Assembly (NCBI GenBank): GCA_026706445.1
Contig: JAPOYT010000176.1
Span: 1-34,072 of the forward strand
Length of the DNA stretch: 34,072 nucleotides
Reading direction: 5' to 3'
Origin: Chloroflexota bacterium
Lineage (GTDB): Bacteria > Chloroflexota > Anaerolineae > Aggregatilineales > Phototrophicaceae
Position numbers and translations under genes: made by a program. Shown here one piece after another: positions 25,813-33,973 of this stretch. Positions within the stretch are counted from its first letter, which is position 1; each line of letters starts with the position of its first letter. Below the pieces are notes generated by a model, which saw only the letters and a program-made list of their open reading frames with translations, ran no database searches and was not told the DNA's origin.

Positions 25813-26982
25813 CTAGTCAACCAGATAACGTTGCAGGGCATCGCGATTCAGCTCGATGCCCAATCCCGGCTTCTGCGGCAGCGGAATTTCGCCATCAACC
25901 ATTTCCAGTTCATCGGCGACCAATTCGTCGCGCAGCGCCGACTCCGACAAATGCGCTGGCAAATACTCAATATACGGGCAGCAGGCGGTGGCGAAGCCCA
26001 AATGGGCGCTAGCCGCGATGCCGATGCCCGTCTTCCAGCAATGCGGCACGATCAAGCGTCCGTAATCCGCCGCCAACTGCGCCACCTTGCGCGCTTCGGT
26101 AAATCCACCCACGCGTCCAATATCCGGCTGCAAAACATCCAGCTTGCCCCGATGCGCCAAATCGATAAATTCCCAATGCGTATTCTGCCACTCGCCAGCG
26201 GCGATGCGGATCGGCGAACGATCGCTAATGAAGGCGTAGCCCTCCAGATCGTCGATATTGATCGGCGTCTCCAGGAAGAATAGATCGAAAGGCTCCAGCT
26301 GCTTGATCACCCGCAGCGCCGTTCGCGCGTCGTCCCAGGCGTAAGCCACATCCACCATCAGCGTCATCTCGGCGCCCACTGCGTCACGACATTCGGCGAC
26401 GATACCGGCAATATGTTCGTCATCTTCCTGCAAAGCGTTGTGGGTGTAAGGACCATTGATGCAGATCTCCAGCTTGGCCGCCTTGAAACCGAATTCTCGC
26501 GCTTGCAGCAGCTTTTCCTTCAGTGATTCGCGATATTCCCCCAAGCTGTCGCCGGTGGGCAAGAGCGACGCGTAAGGTGTGATCGAATCCTTGACCGCGC
26601 CGCCCAGCAGCTTGTAAATCGGCAGGCTCAGCGCCTTTCCCTTGATGTCCCAAAGCGCCATGTCGATAGCGCCCATTGCGCAAATCAGCGCCCCGCGCCG
26701 CCCGTTCATCTTTGAGCCGCTATACAGCTTCTGCCAAATCGCTTCCGGCTGCAGCGGATCTTCGCCGATCAGCATCTCTTCCAAACCCAAACCCATGATA
26801 TGCGTGCCCATGGCTTTGATGCAGGCGCGCGCGATCCAGGGATTCACATCCGTTTCCCCGATGCCAGTGATGCCCTCATCGGTATGGATCTCAACGACTA
26901 GATTGTCCTGCGCCGATGAGCAGGCTTCGCTGTGAAATTCGGGAACGAGCAATACGTGACAATCAATACGGGTGATTTTCAT
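25813..26982 (-). CDS. Mandelate racemase/enolase superfamily sugar-acid dehydratase-like protein
   Basis: A 389-residue enolase-superfamily enzyme that abstracts a proton next to a carboxylate using Mg2+. Predicted metal ligands are Asp211 (MVDVAYAW), Glu238 (FFLETP) and Glu264 (AAGEWQ). The His-Asp pair is His314 (IVPHCWKTGIG) and Asp287 (QPDIGRVGG), and Glu339 is the later acid. The second-strand motif is Lys170-Leu-Glu172, not the common KxK, so the second base differs from mandelate racemase. AGGA lies 6-7 bases before the ATG. It is the last gene after the transporter-GH42 series and converges with the aldolase gene, which suggests dehydration of a hexonate or related acid to a 2-keto-3-deoxy acid. 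The precise substrate cannot be read. Confidence 0.82.
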   Translation of the reverse strand: MKITRIDCHVLLVPEFHSEACSSAQDNLVVEIHTDEGITGIGETDVNPWIARACIKAMGTHIMGLGLEEMLIGEDPLQPEAIWQKLYSGSKMNGRRGALICAMGAIDMALWDIKGKALSLPIYKLLGGAVKDSITPYASLLPTGDSLGEYRESLKEKLLQAREFGFKAAKLEICINGPYTHNALQEDDEHIAGIVAECRDAVGAEMTLMVDVAYAWDDARTALRVIKQLEPFDLFFLETPINIDDLEGYAFISDRSPIRIAAGEWQNTHWEFIDLAHRGKLDVLQPDIGRVGGFTEARKVAQLAADYGRLIVPHCWKTGIGIAASAHLGFATACCPYIEYLPAHLSESALRDELVADELEMVDGEIPLPQKPGLGIELNRDALQRYLVD

Positions 26983-27005
26983 GATGCGTCCTGTAAATTA
27001 TCTAT

Positions 27006-27035
27006 TTCACCACAATGGCGCATAGGGCACAGAGA
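27006..27035. repeat. Dispersed repeat, CACCACAGAGGCGCAGAG type, copy 2
   Basis: Thirty bases matching 1114-1143 at 25 positions. It occupies the 81-base gap between the GH42 gene and the enolase-superfamily gene, 24 bases upstream of the latter's start codon. Confidence 0.5.
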
Positions 27036-27063
27036 TTTACACACTATGCTTACTCTACGGTGT

Positions 27064-29265
27064 TCAAGGGTCAAGCACCACACATGCCAGGCTGGTGCCT
27101 TCCACGCGAACCGATACCGCGTCCGCGCTCTCCTCTATCAGAGCCTCTCCCAAGAGGTCGCGCGCCGTACTAAAGCGTTCCTTACTGACGCGCTCCGTCA
27201 CCGCATGCGGGGTCGGATTAACGAAGAACCATGCTTCCCGCCCCTGCCATTCTCGCCGCCGCCGCAGCAGCGCGCCGCAGCGATCGCCTTTGACGCCCGC
27301 TTTCCGCAGCAGCGCATCCAGAAAGCGATCTGTATCAGCGTCCGATTCGCGATAGGCCTTCGCGCCAAAGCCGAGGAAGGTTCCGATCAAAATACCCCGC
27401 CCGGCGCCAAAGCGGTTCATCACGGCGACGACATCATCGCCATTCATCAGGATCGCTTCGCCAGAAGTCGGCTTGAGGCGCTGCAAGTAAAAGCTGGCGC
27501 GCGCTCCCGCGCCAAAAAACGCGCCGCAACCCGTCAAGGCAGTCGGCGGATCAAACTCGCCGTAACGGCGCTCATCAGGCATCCAGCGTGGCTCCGCGCC
27601 CGGCTCGCTGACCATTGCCAGCTCTCCGTGCCGCGCGCCGAAGACTTCCTCACCGCCATCCACCAACTGCGACAGCGTGGTCCAGCCATATTTGTCCCAA
27701 CGGCCTGGACAGGCTTCGGCAATCAGCGTCCCGCCTGCCTCGACAAATGTGGCCAAACGCGCGAAGTAGCCGCCATCCAAACTAAGCGGCATCGTCAAGA
27801 TTGCCAAATTGTAATGCGCCAGCTCGCCGGCGGCGACTTCTTCGGTATCAAGGAAATCCACCGTTATGCCCAGCCGCCATAGCCGCGCATACCACCCGCG
27901 CATGTTGTAGCGGTAATGCTGAATCACATCGCCATTAAAAGCTTGGAAAAAATGGCGCGTGTTCTCGTTCACCAGCAGCGCCGCCTGCGCTCGCGGCGGC
28001 TGCGCCTGCGCGAAGAACTCGCCATGCGCTTGAATCGCCTTTCCGATTCGGCTGACCGCTTCCATGCGCTCGCTGCTGTCGCCGATGGGATCCAACAGAC
28101 CGAAGCCATTCCCTTCCTTCCAGAAGCGCTCGACGCGATGATTCCAGAAGCTGATGCCGGTCATGCCGCAAGCCAGCCCCGACAGAATCCAGACGCGCAA
28201 GTCATTCGGCGTCGGCTTTCGCCCGAAATGCAGCGAAGTCGAGACTGGTCCACCCTGAAACTCAGCGCCCCACAGCGCGCGATCGCGACCGTTATTGCCG
28301 CGCGCCAAATCGGTGCAAAGCATCATCTCTTCCCAGATCTCATTGAGCAGCGCCCCATCTTCACTGGCAACCGGATCGTCCCAGGGGTGACCGTTATTCC
28401 ACTTTGGGTAATTGCTCGTGCCGAAAAAGTCGCCAACGCGCGCCCAGCGCCACTCCGCCCCCGAGCCGACGCGCGGCGTATCGGCGTGGCTGAAGACGGG
28501 CCGCCGCAATGGGTCGTTGTCCTTTAGCGCCTTTGTCTTAAATGCCAGCTGCCGCGCCAAATAAACATCGTCCATGAAATAGCGCCAGTCGATGAAGGGC
28601 GCCAGCGGCTCCTCGCGGCGCGGCGGCGCCACCTCGTCCCAGTCGCCGTAATTGATCTGCCACGCAGCGTTCAGCGCTTCCAGCGTCTCGTACTTCTCCC
28701 GCAGCCATTCCCGAAAACGCGCCAGCGTGTGCGGGCAATAACAGAAACCCAGCTTCCCCGCAGTATTGGGCCAGAAGCCAATCTCCTGAAAGGTATTCCA
28801 GGCCCAGATATTCTTGTATTGACCCAGCTTCCGCGCCAGCTCGCCGATGAAACGCGCCGCCGCCGCCCGAACACCGGGATGATCCCAACAGGGACCCGGC
28901 TTGCCATCCATCGGGATCGTGTACTGCGTTGGCTGATTGTGCCGCCGCCCATCGCTGTAGACGAAGTGGCAATCGGGATACTTCCGCCATATCCAAGCCG
29001 GCGCCTGCTCCATCGTCAGTCCCAGGTATACGCCCAGGTCCAGCTCGTCGGCGCGCCGCAGGACTTGCTCAATGCGCGAGAAATCGTACTCGCCCTCGCG
29101 CCTTTCATCGGCCGACCAATGCTCCTGAATCTTGATCATATTGAAGCCGTATTGCTTCAGCAGCGGCAAATCGCGCAGCATGCCGTCCAGATCAAGGCAA
29201 GGCTCGCGATACACATGCGTCCCCCAGGGAAATACGCCGCCGCCGAAGACGGGAGTAACGCCCAC
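27064..29265 (-). CDS. GH42-like beta-galactosidase family glycosidase
   Basis: A 733-residue retaining glycosidase, without a signal peptide, so probably acting on imported oligosaccharides in the cytoplasm. The clan GH-A barrel is followed by an amidotransferase-like trimerisation domain and a small C-terminal beta domain, as in GH42. Predicted acid/base is Glu161 in AWNTFQEIGFW and nucleophile Glu335 in LWGAEFQGGP; GTSNYPKW is also typical. The residue before the acid/base is Gln, where clan members usually have Asn. Start is GTG at 29265; its ribosome site AAGGAG is formed by the last two codons and stop of the upstream permease gene, indicating coupling. True substrate could be a beta-galactoside, an alpha-L-arabinoside or another glycan. 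Confidence 0.85.
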   Translation of the reverse strand: MGVTPVFGGGVFPWGTHVYREPCLDLDGMLRDLPLLKQYGFNMIKIQEHWSADERREGEYDFSRIEQVLRRADELDLGVYLGLTMEQAPAWIWRKYPDCHFVYSDGRRHNQPTQYTIPMDGKPGPCWDHPGVRAAAARFIGELARKLGQYKNIWAWNTFQEIGFWPNTAGKLGFCYCPHTLARFREWLREKYETLEALNAAWQINYGDWDEVAPPRREEPLAPFIDWRYFMDDVYLARQLAFKTKALKDNDPLRRPVFSHADTPRVGSGAEWRWARVGDFFGTSNYPKWNNGHPWDDPVASEDGALLNEIWEEMMLCTDLARGNNGRDRALWGAEFQGGPVSTSLHFGRKPTPNDLRVWILSGLACGMTGISFWNHRVERFWKEGNGFGLLDPIGDSSERMEAVSRIGKAIQAHGEFFAQAQPPRAQAALLVNENTRHFFQAFNGDVIQHYRYNMRGWYARLWRLGITVDFLDTEEVAAGELAHYNLAILTMPLSLDGGYFARLATFVEAGGTLIAEACPGRWDKYGWTTLSQLVDGGEEVFGARHGELAMVSEPGAEPRWMPDERRYGEFDPPTALTGCGAFFGAGARASFYLQRLKPTSGEAILMNGDDVVAVMNRFGAGRGILIGTFLGFGAKAYRESDADTDRFLDALLRKAGVKGDRCGALLRRRREWQGREAWFFVNPTPHAVTERVSKERFSTARDLLGEALIEESADAVSVRVEGTSLACVVLDP

Positions 29266-29268
29266 AAC

Positions 29269-30150
29269 CTACTCCTTCACCGCGCCCAACTTAATGCCCG
29301 ATATGAAATAGCGCTGCAAGAAGGGATATACGACGAGAATCGGAACCGTCGCGACAATGATCTGCGCGCCGCGGATTGCCCGGTCAGACAAGCGCTGCAA
29401 ATCGCGCGGATCAATGCCCACGTTGGTCAAATCCAGCTCGACCACAATCGTGCGCAAGAAGGTCTGCATGGGATAGTTGGCGGCGTCGGTCATGTAAATC
29501 AAGCCATCAAACCAGGCGTTCCAATGGTTGACCGCTGCGAACAGGGTCAAGGTGGCGATGGCCGGCAGCGAGAGCGGAATATAGATATGCCAGAGCACCC
29601 GCCAATGCGAAGCGCCATCGATCACCGCCGATTCTTCCAGCTCTCTTGGCACGCTGCGGAAGAAATTCATCATCAGGATCACGCTGAAGATGGGCACGGC
29701 GTTGGGCAGAATCAGCGCGCCCAAGGTATTCAGCAGCCCGAGACCGCGCACGACCAGGAAGGTGGGGATCAAGCCGCCATCGAAGAGCATGGCAAAAACG
29801 AAAAACCAGATGAAGATCGTGCGCCCTTTGAATACCCGCGGCGTCTTGGACAAAGGATATGCCGTCAGTATGATCAAAACCATGTTCAAGCTCGTGCCGG
29901 TCAAAACGCGCGCGACCGAGATAAAGAAGGAGCGCAGGAATGTGCGCGAACCCATCACCTCCTGATAATTCTCCAGCGTGAAATCGATCGGCCAAAACGA
30001 GACGAATCCGGCCGTCGCCGGCGCCCGCCCGCTAAGCGAGACTGCGAAAATATGCGCCATCGGCGCCAGGCAGAGCAGAGCGAAGAGAGCCAGGAAGACG
30101 TAGTTGAAGCTATCAAAAAGGCGGCTGAACCAGCCTCTGTCGCGGATCAT
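29269..30150 (-). CDS. Sugar ABC transporter permease, LplC/YtcP type
   Basis: A 293-residue inner-membrane permease of the CUT1 (carbohydrate uptake) family with about six spans. The EAA loop that contacts the ATPase is ELEESAVIDGASHWRVLWHI, followed by PLSLP. The C-terminal ending FLQRYFISGIKLGAVKE is typical of the LplC group, which imports complex oligosaccharides. It partners with the permease at 30161-31060, 10 bases upstream, and the binding protein at 31270-33057. No ATPase gene is present in the window, so a shared MsmX-like ATPase encoded elsewhere probably energises it. Confidence 0.92.
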   Translation of the reverse strand: MIRDRGWFSRLFDSFNYVFLALFALLCLAPMAHIFAVSLSGRAPATAGFVSFWPIDFTLENYQEVMGSRTFLRSFFISVARVLTGTSLNMVLIILTAYPLSKTPRVFKGRTIFIWFFVFAMLFDGGLIPTFLVVRGLGLLNTLGALILPNAVPIFSVILMMNFFRSVPRELEESAVIDGASHWRVLWHIYIPLSLPAIATLTLFAAVNHWNAWFDGLIYMTDAANYPMQTFLRTIVVELDLTNVGIDPRDLQRLSDRAIRGAQIIVATVPILVVYPFLQRYFISGIKLGAVKE

Positions 30151-30160
30151 GCGCCCGCCC

Positions 30161-31060
30161 CTATAAGATGCGATAGCCGGCGTAGCGATCGGCCAGATAA
30201 TAAGAAGACACGATTAGGAAAAAACCGATGAAGGACTTGAACAAACCCACCGCCCCCGCCAGGCTGTATTGCGCCGAGACGATGCCATGGCGGTACACGT
30301 AGGTGTCGATGATATCGCCGGTGCGGTAGACGGCCGGGCTGTAAAGCGTCAGGATCTGCTCGAAGCCGGCTTGCAAGACATCGCCCAGGCTCAGCGCCGC
30401 CAGCAGCACAATCGTCGGCCGAATGCCCGGCAAAGTGATATGCCAGATGCGGCGGAAACGCCCGGCGCCGTCGATCGCGGCCGCCTCGTGCAAGGTTGGG
30501 TTGATCGCTGTCAGCGCCGCCAGATAGACGATGGTCGAGAAGCCGACATTCTTCCAGAAGCCCGAAAGAATCACCGTGCCGCGGAACCAGGAGTTGCTGC
30601 CTAAAAACAACTGGCGCTCCCCGCCAAGATTGACGATGGCTTGATTGAGGATGCCGTATGGCGCCAGAATATCCAGCAGAATTCCGCCCAATACGATCCA
30701 CGAGAGAAAATGAGGCAAATAGACCAGCGTCTGTATCGCGCGGCGGAAGAGGATCACCCGCGCTTCGTTCAGCAGCAGCGCCAGAATAACCGCCCCGATC
30801 TGATCGGCGACGATCTTGGCGACCGCGATCAGCACGGTGTTGCCCAGGAAACGCCCGAACTCCGCAAAAGAGAACAGACGCTCGAAGTTCTCCCAGCCGA
30901 CCCAAGGCGAATTGAGGAAACCCTTGGCCAGGCTATAGTCCTGAAAAGCGATGACGATGCCATACATCGGGTAATAGCGGAATAACAGCACGAAGATCAC
31001 GCCCGGCACGATCATGACGTACAGGGGCCAGGCGCGCTTAAGGTATTCGCGGAAGGTCAT
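30161..31060 (-). CDS. Sugar ABC transporter permease, LplB type
   Basis: A 299-residue CUT1 permease with six or so membrane spans. The N-terminal LYVMIVPGVIFVLLFRYYPMYGIVIAFQDY pattern and the EAA loop LHEAAAIDGAGRFRRIWHIT-LPGIRP identify the LplB partner of a two-permease transporter. Start at the ATG at 31060, with GGAAAG 4-5 bases upstream; the frame extends to 31096, into the C-rich element. The 209-base gap to the binding protein gene is filled by a repeat element (31069-31269). Confidence 0.92.
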   Translation of the reverse strand: MTFREYLKRAWPLYVMIVPGVIFVLLFRYYPMYGIVIAFQDYSLAKGFLNSPWVGWENFERLFSFAEFGRFLGNTVLIAVAKIVADQIGAVILALLLNEARVILFRRAIQTLVYLPHFLSWIVLGGILLDILAPYGILNQAIVNLGGERQLFLGSNSWFRGTVILSGFWKNVGFSTIVYLAALTAINPTLHEAAAIDGAGRFRRIWHITLPGIRPTIVLLAALSLGDVLQAGFEQILTLYSPAVYRTGDIIDTYVYRHGIVSAQYSLAGAVGLFKSFIGFFLIVSSYYLADRYAGYRIL

Positions 31061-31068
31061 GCTGCTTT

Positions 31069-31269
31069 CCCCCCGCCCCAAACCCCTCCCCCGCAAGGAG
31101 GGAGGGGCTTAAGGCCCGAAAACATAATGCATTTGGCAATTAGCCGCGTCGAATATGCGAGCCCATTTTCGCGCACAGCTACCAACTTCGCGCCACGTGT
31201 TCCCCCTCCCTCTTTATGGGATGCCCGCCATAGAGATGGCGGGAGGGGGCTAGGGGGTGGGGGTGGGGG
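31069..31269. repeat. C-rich/G-rich element filling the binding protein-permease gap
   Basis: About 200 bp with CCCCCCGCCCCAAACCCC at one end (31069-31086) and a G-run tail at the other (31241-31269). Inside are the stem CCCCTCCC/GGGAGGGG (31083-31107), the stem CCCGCCAT-AGAG-ATGGCGGG (31224-31243) and an outer stem CCCCCTCCC/GGGAGGGGG (31202-31249), which competes with the inner one for GGG. The tail has five G-tracts, a G-quadruplex pattern on the template strand. It begins directly after the binding protein stop codon. Confidence 0.65.
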
Positions 31270-33057
31270 CTACATCTGCCCATGCCACCATTCATTGACC
31301 TCGCCGGTTATGGCATCGCCGCCGCCGCTCTTCCAGTCTGCGACGAAGCTGTCGAAGTCGTCCAGCGAGACTTGCCCCGTAATGATATTGACGAAGGTCT
31401 CCGCTTCCAAGCTATTCAGCGATGCGAGCGCAAGTTCCATCGTCCGCGTCGGGAAGGTTGTGAAGTGGTTGCGGATGCCATCCAGCTCCCAACGGTCCAC
31501 CGCAAAAACATTGGCGTCATCCCACATGACCGAAAGTTCGTCGCTGCCGAGGAAGGCGTCCATGTAGGCATCGCGCTCGGCCTCGGGAATGTTGGCCCAG
31601 ACTTCGCGGCGATGCTTTATCCAGTTGGTCTCGAAACGCGGTTCAGTCAGCGCGCTGCCGTTGGTTCCAGGAGGACCCCAGATATGCTTGTTGCCATCGT
31701 AGCCGGAGGCCAGATCGAGATTGGCGCCCATGGAGTCGACTTCGCCGTCATCGTTGCGCCAGTAGTAATCAGTGCCCTCGAAGCCATGATAGCGATTCTC
31801 CGGATTCTGCAGCAGCTCCGCCCACCAACCGATTTGCTTCAGCACGAGATCGACATGCTCGAAGCCCTTGCGGAAGCAAAAGACGCTATCGACAACATGG
31901 TTGCTCCAGGCTTTCTTCTTGATGCCGGTCGGTCCCGCCGGTATATCGCCCCAGGTCCAGCGCGCGCTCGGGTCGTTGGTGACGCTGTCGGGCAAGCCGA
32001 AAAGCGCGGCGAAGGCCGGCGACATGGTGATGCCGCAGGTATTGGCGCCAATTTGGCCGAAGGCGGTTTGCGGCGGGCGCAGCGTGAAGTAATCTTGCGC
32101 GAAGATGCCTTCGGCATACCATTGCCGCAGCACGCCCAGCACTTCCTTGATCTCCGGCAAGACACTGTTGTATTGCAGGTCACCGCTTTCATCCGGCGTC
32201 CAGTAGCCGGGCATGACGCCCCAGGCGCCGAAGATGGGATCGAGCGAGCTGTACCAGGTGACCAGGTTATTCGCCGCCGCGATGCCGATGGTGCTGCCTT
32301 CTGGACCGTGACCCAGGTCGGCTTCGACAAAGGCTTTGGCGACCGCGTACAATTCATCGACCGTGGTCGGCAGGCTCATGCCGACGGCGTCCAGCCAGTC
32401 TTGGCGAATCCACAGCAGCTTGTCATTCTGCGCCGCCTGCTCGGTGTGCGGCAAGCCCATCTTGCGTCCGTTCACTTCCGCGTACTGCCAGGCGACGCCA
32501 TTGCCGAAGTTCCAGGCGTCCTTCAACCAAACCGGATGCGCGACAGCATCGTAGACATCGGTGATGTCTTCCAACAGATCGTTCTCGAGCAGCTCGGCGT
32601 AAATCTGCAGCGGCACCGTCTCCATGAAGTCCGGCAGGTCGTCGCCGGCGATGGCGAGATTGTACTTCTGCAAAACCTCTTCCTCGTTGTCGGTCCAACT
32701 GAACGCCAGTTTCCAGATGATGCCAGTCACTGCGGCGTTGAGACGGGTGAAGTTCGAATTCTCAATGTCGTCGCCATCGGCGAATTCCCAGGGTCCGCGC
32801 CGGCTGCCCGTGATTGTCACTGGCGGATCAACCGGCATGCCGTCCGGAATCGGCGGCAGCGTCGTCGTCCAGCCACGCGGATTGTTCGGGCTGCCTGGAT
32901 GCAGTTCGGCCGGGATATCACCCATGCCTTGCGCCAGAAGCGGCAATGTTCCATAACGCATCATCATCGCCGCTGCCAAGCTAGTACCGCCCAGCCGCAT
33001 AAAGTCCCTGCGCGAGGGCTTCAAGTCCGATGTGTCAAAGGGGAATCTCTTTTTCAT
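31270..33057 (-). CDS. Extracellular sugar-binding protein of an LplA-type ABC transporter
   Basis: A 595-residue solute-binding protein that captures oligosaccharide outside the membrane and delivers it to the LplB/LplC-like permeases. The N-terminus holds a twin-arginine export signal, SRRDFMRLGG (Arg16-Arg17) followed by a hydrophobic stretch (SLAAAMMM) and an Ala-Gln cleavage region. The large size and Trp/Tyr-rich middle (WTDNEEE, GIAAANNLVTWYSSLDPIFG) match the LplA group. AGGAG lies 5 bases before the ATG. It is 67 bases after the regulator gene. The Tat signal, rather than a lipoprotein Cys, suggests export as a folded protein; the anchoring mode is not clear. Confidence 0.88.
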   Translation of the reverse strand: MKKRFPFDTSDLKPSRRDFMRLGGTSLAAAMMMRYGTLPLLAQGMGDIPAELHPGSPNNPRGWTTTLPPIPDGMPVDPPVTITGSRRGPWEFADGDDIENSNFTRLNAAVTGIIWKLAFSWTDNEEEVLQKYNLAIAGDDLPDFMETVPLQIYAELLENDLLEDITDVYDAVAHPVWLKDAWNFGNGVAWQYAEVNGRKMGLPHTEQAAQNDKLLWIRQDWLDAVGMSLPTTVDELYAVAKAFVEADLGHGPEGSTIGIAAANNLVTWYSSLDPIFGAWGVMPGYWTPDESGDLQYNSVLPEIKEVLGVLRQWYAEGIFAQDYFTLRPPQTAFGQIGANTCGITMSPAFAALFGLPDSVTNDPSARWTWGDIPAGPTGIKKKAWSNHVVDSVFCFRKGFEHVDLVLKQIGWWAELLQNPENRYHGFEGTDYYWRNDDGEVDSMGANLDLASGYDGNKHIWGPPGTNGSALTEPRFETNWIKHRREVWANIPEAERDAYMDAFLGSDELSVMWDDANVFAVDRWELDGIRNHFTTFPTRTMELALASLNSLEAETFVNIITGQVSLDDFDSFVADWKSGGGDAITGEVNEWWHGQM

Positions 33058-33124
33058 GTCGTCTCCTCAACAAGACTACTTGACCAAAGCGCGAACGGAA
33101 AAATCTGTGGCGCGGGTCACCTCC

Positions 33125-33898
33125 TCAGTCTTCGCCTGGCAAATCGTTGGTCGCCTCTCTATCAGCGTCGGCAGTCAGCGATATCACCGTCTGCCATACC
33201 TCGGCGCTGAACTGAATATGCTCCCGCATCAGATGGCTCGCGGCATCCGCGTCCCCGGCGGCGATGGCATTGAAGATCGCCTGGTGCGTGCCCCCGCCCT
33301 CCGCCTGCGCCGGCAAGCTATCGGAATGCGTCTCGCGCAAGACTTCTTCCAGCAAATCGATAAGGTTGCTGACGAACTGACTGATAATGGCGTTGTGGCT
33401 CGCCTCGCCGATGCGGCGATGAAAGTCGAAATCCGCCTTCAGATAGGCTTGCACCCGATCCATATTGGCTTGCATCGTCTTCAATTCCGCTTCAATCAAG
33501 CCAACTTCTTCCGCCGTCGCCCGTTCCGCCGCCGCGCGCGCCGCTTCCGCCTCGATCATCTTGCGCGCATCCAGCAGCTCGATGATGGTGCCGCCCCAAG
33601 TGGCGAAACTCAGCCCGAGAATCCGACCGAAACTCGCGCCCGTATTGGTCGTCAGGAAGGTGCCTTCCCCGATTCGCGACTCCACCAGCCCGACCGCCTC
33701 CAGCACCTTGAGCGCCTCGCGCACGCTATACCGGCCCACGCCGAGCGCATCCGCCAGCGCCCGCTCCGATGGCAAGCGCTCGCCCAGGCGCACAACGCCC
33801 GACAAGATGTAATTCTTCAATTGCTCAAGGGTTTGGTCTTTGACGCTGGCTTTTTCAATTGTATTCAAGCCGGAGATGCTTGGTGAGGAAACCTTCAC
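33125..33898 (-). CDS. GntR-family transcriptional regulator, FadR/FCD type
   Basis: A 257-residue repressor-type regulator. The winged helix occupies about 25-85 (LPSERALADALGVGRYSVREAL, GLVESRIGEGTFL). The all-helical FCD ligand domain follows, with Asp156/158, His160, His205 and His227 placed like the metal-binding residues used to hold carboxylate effectors. I start at the GTG at 33898 because GAGGAG lies exactly 6 bases upstream (33905-33910). Longer starts at ATG 33919 and 33997 would put the promoter and operator inside the coding region. It lies directly upstream of the transporter genes on the same strand and probably represses them and itself, released by a sugar acid. The effector is not known. 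Confidence 0.88.
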   Translation of the reverse strand: MKVSSPSISGLNTIEKASVKDQTLEQLKNYILSGVVRLGERLPSERALADALGVGRYSVREALKVLEAVGLVESRIGEGTFLTTNTGASFGRILGLSFATWGGTIIELLDARKMIEAEAARAAAERATAEEVGLIEAELKTMQANMDRVQAYLKADFDFHRRIGEASHNAIISQFVSNLIDLLEEVLRETHSDSLPAQAEGGGTHQAIFNAIAAGDADAASHLMREHIQFSAEVWQTVISLTADADREATNDLPGED

Positions 33899-33924
33899 GG
33901 CGCTCTCCTCGCAGACCATGCCAT

Positions 33925-33946
33925 ATTGGTCAGTGGTGTTACCAAT
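33925..33946. promoter_or_regulatory. FadR/GntR-type operator
   Basis: ATTGGT-N10-ACCAAT, with a centred-right TGGTGTTACCA (33934-33944) that fits the TGGTnnnACCA half-site pattern of FadR-subfamily regulators. It overlaps the -10 box and expected transcription start of the regulator promoter, so binding would block transcription. I did not find a second full copy elsewhere in the window by eye. Confidence 0.6.
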
Positions 33947-33973
33947 TTTAGGCGGTTTCGCCCTTGCTGTCAA
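33945..33973 (-). promoter_or_regulatory. Promoter of the regulator-transporter operon
   Basis: On the minus strand: TTGACA (33973-33968), a 17-base spacer, TAAAAT (33950-33945). The -35 box is perfect and the -10 box matches five of six. Transcription would begin near 33938, forty bases before the GTG of the regulator, and could continue through the binding protein, permeases, GH42 and enolase-superfamily genes, all in the same direction with short gaps. Confidence 0.6.

Noticed and set aside
28729-30231. A 500-codon plus-strand open frame over GH42 and permease genes
   Set aside because: It is antisense to two clear coding regions and has a composition (Arg, Gln, His-rich) typical of reverse-strand translation.
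31282-33210. A 642-codon plus-strand open frame over the binding protein gene
   Set aside because: It is antisense to a well-supported protein with a signal sequence and family motifs; the long frame follows from GC-rich third positions. Its translation shows no family pattern.
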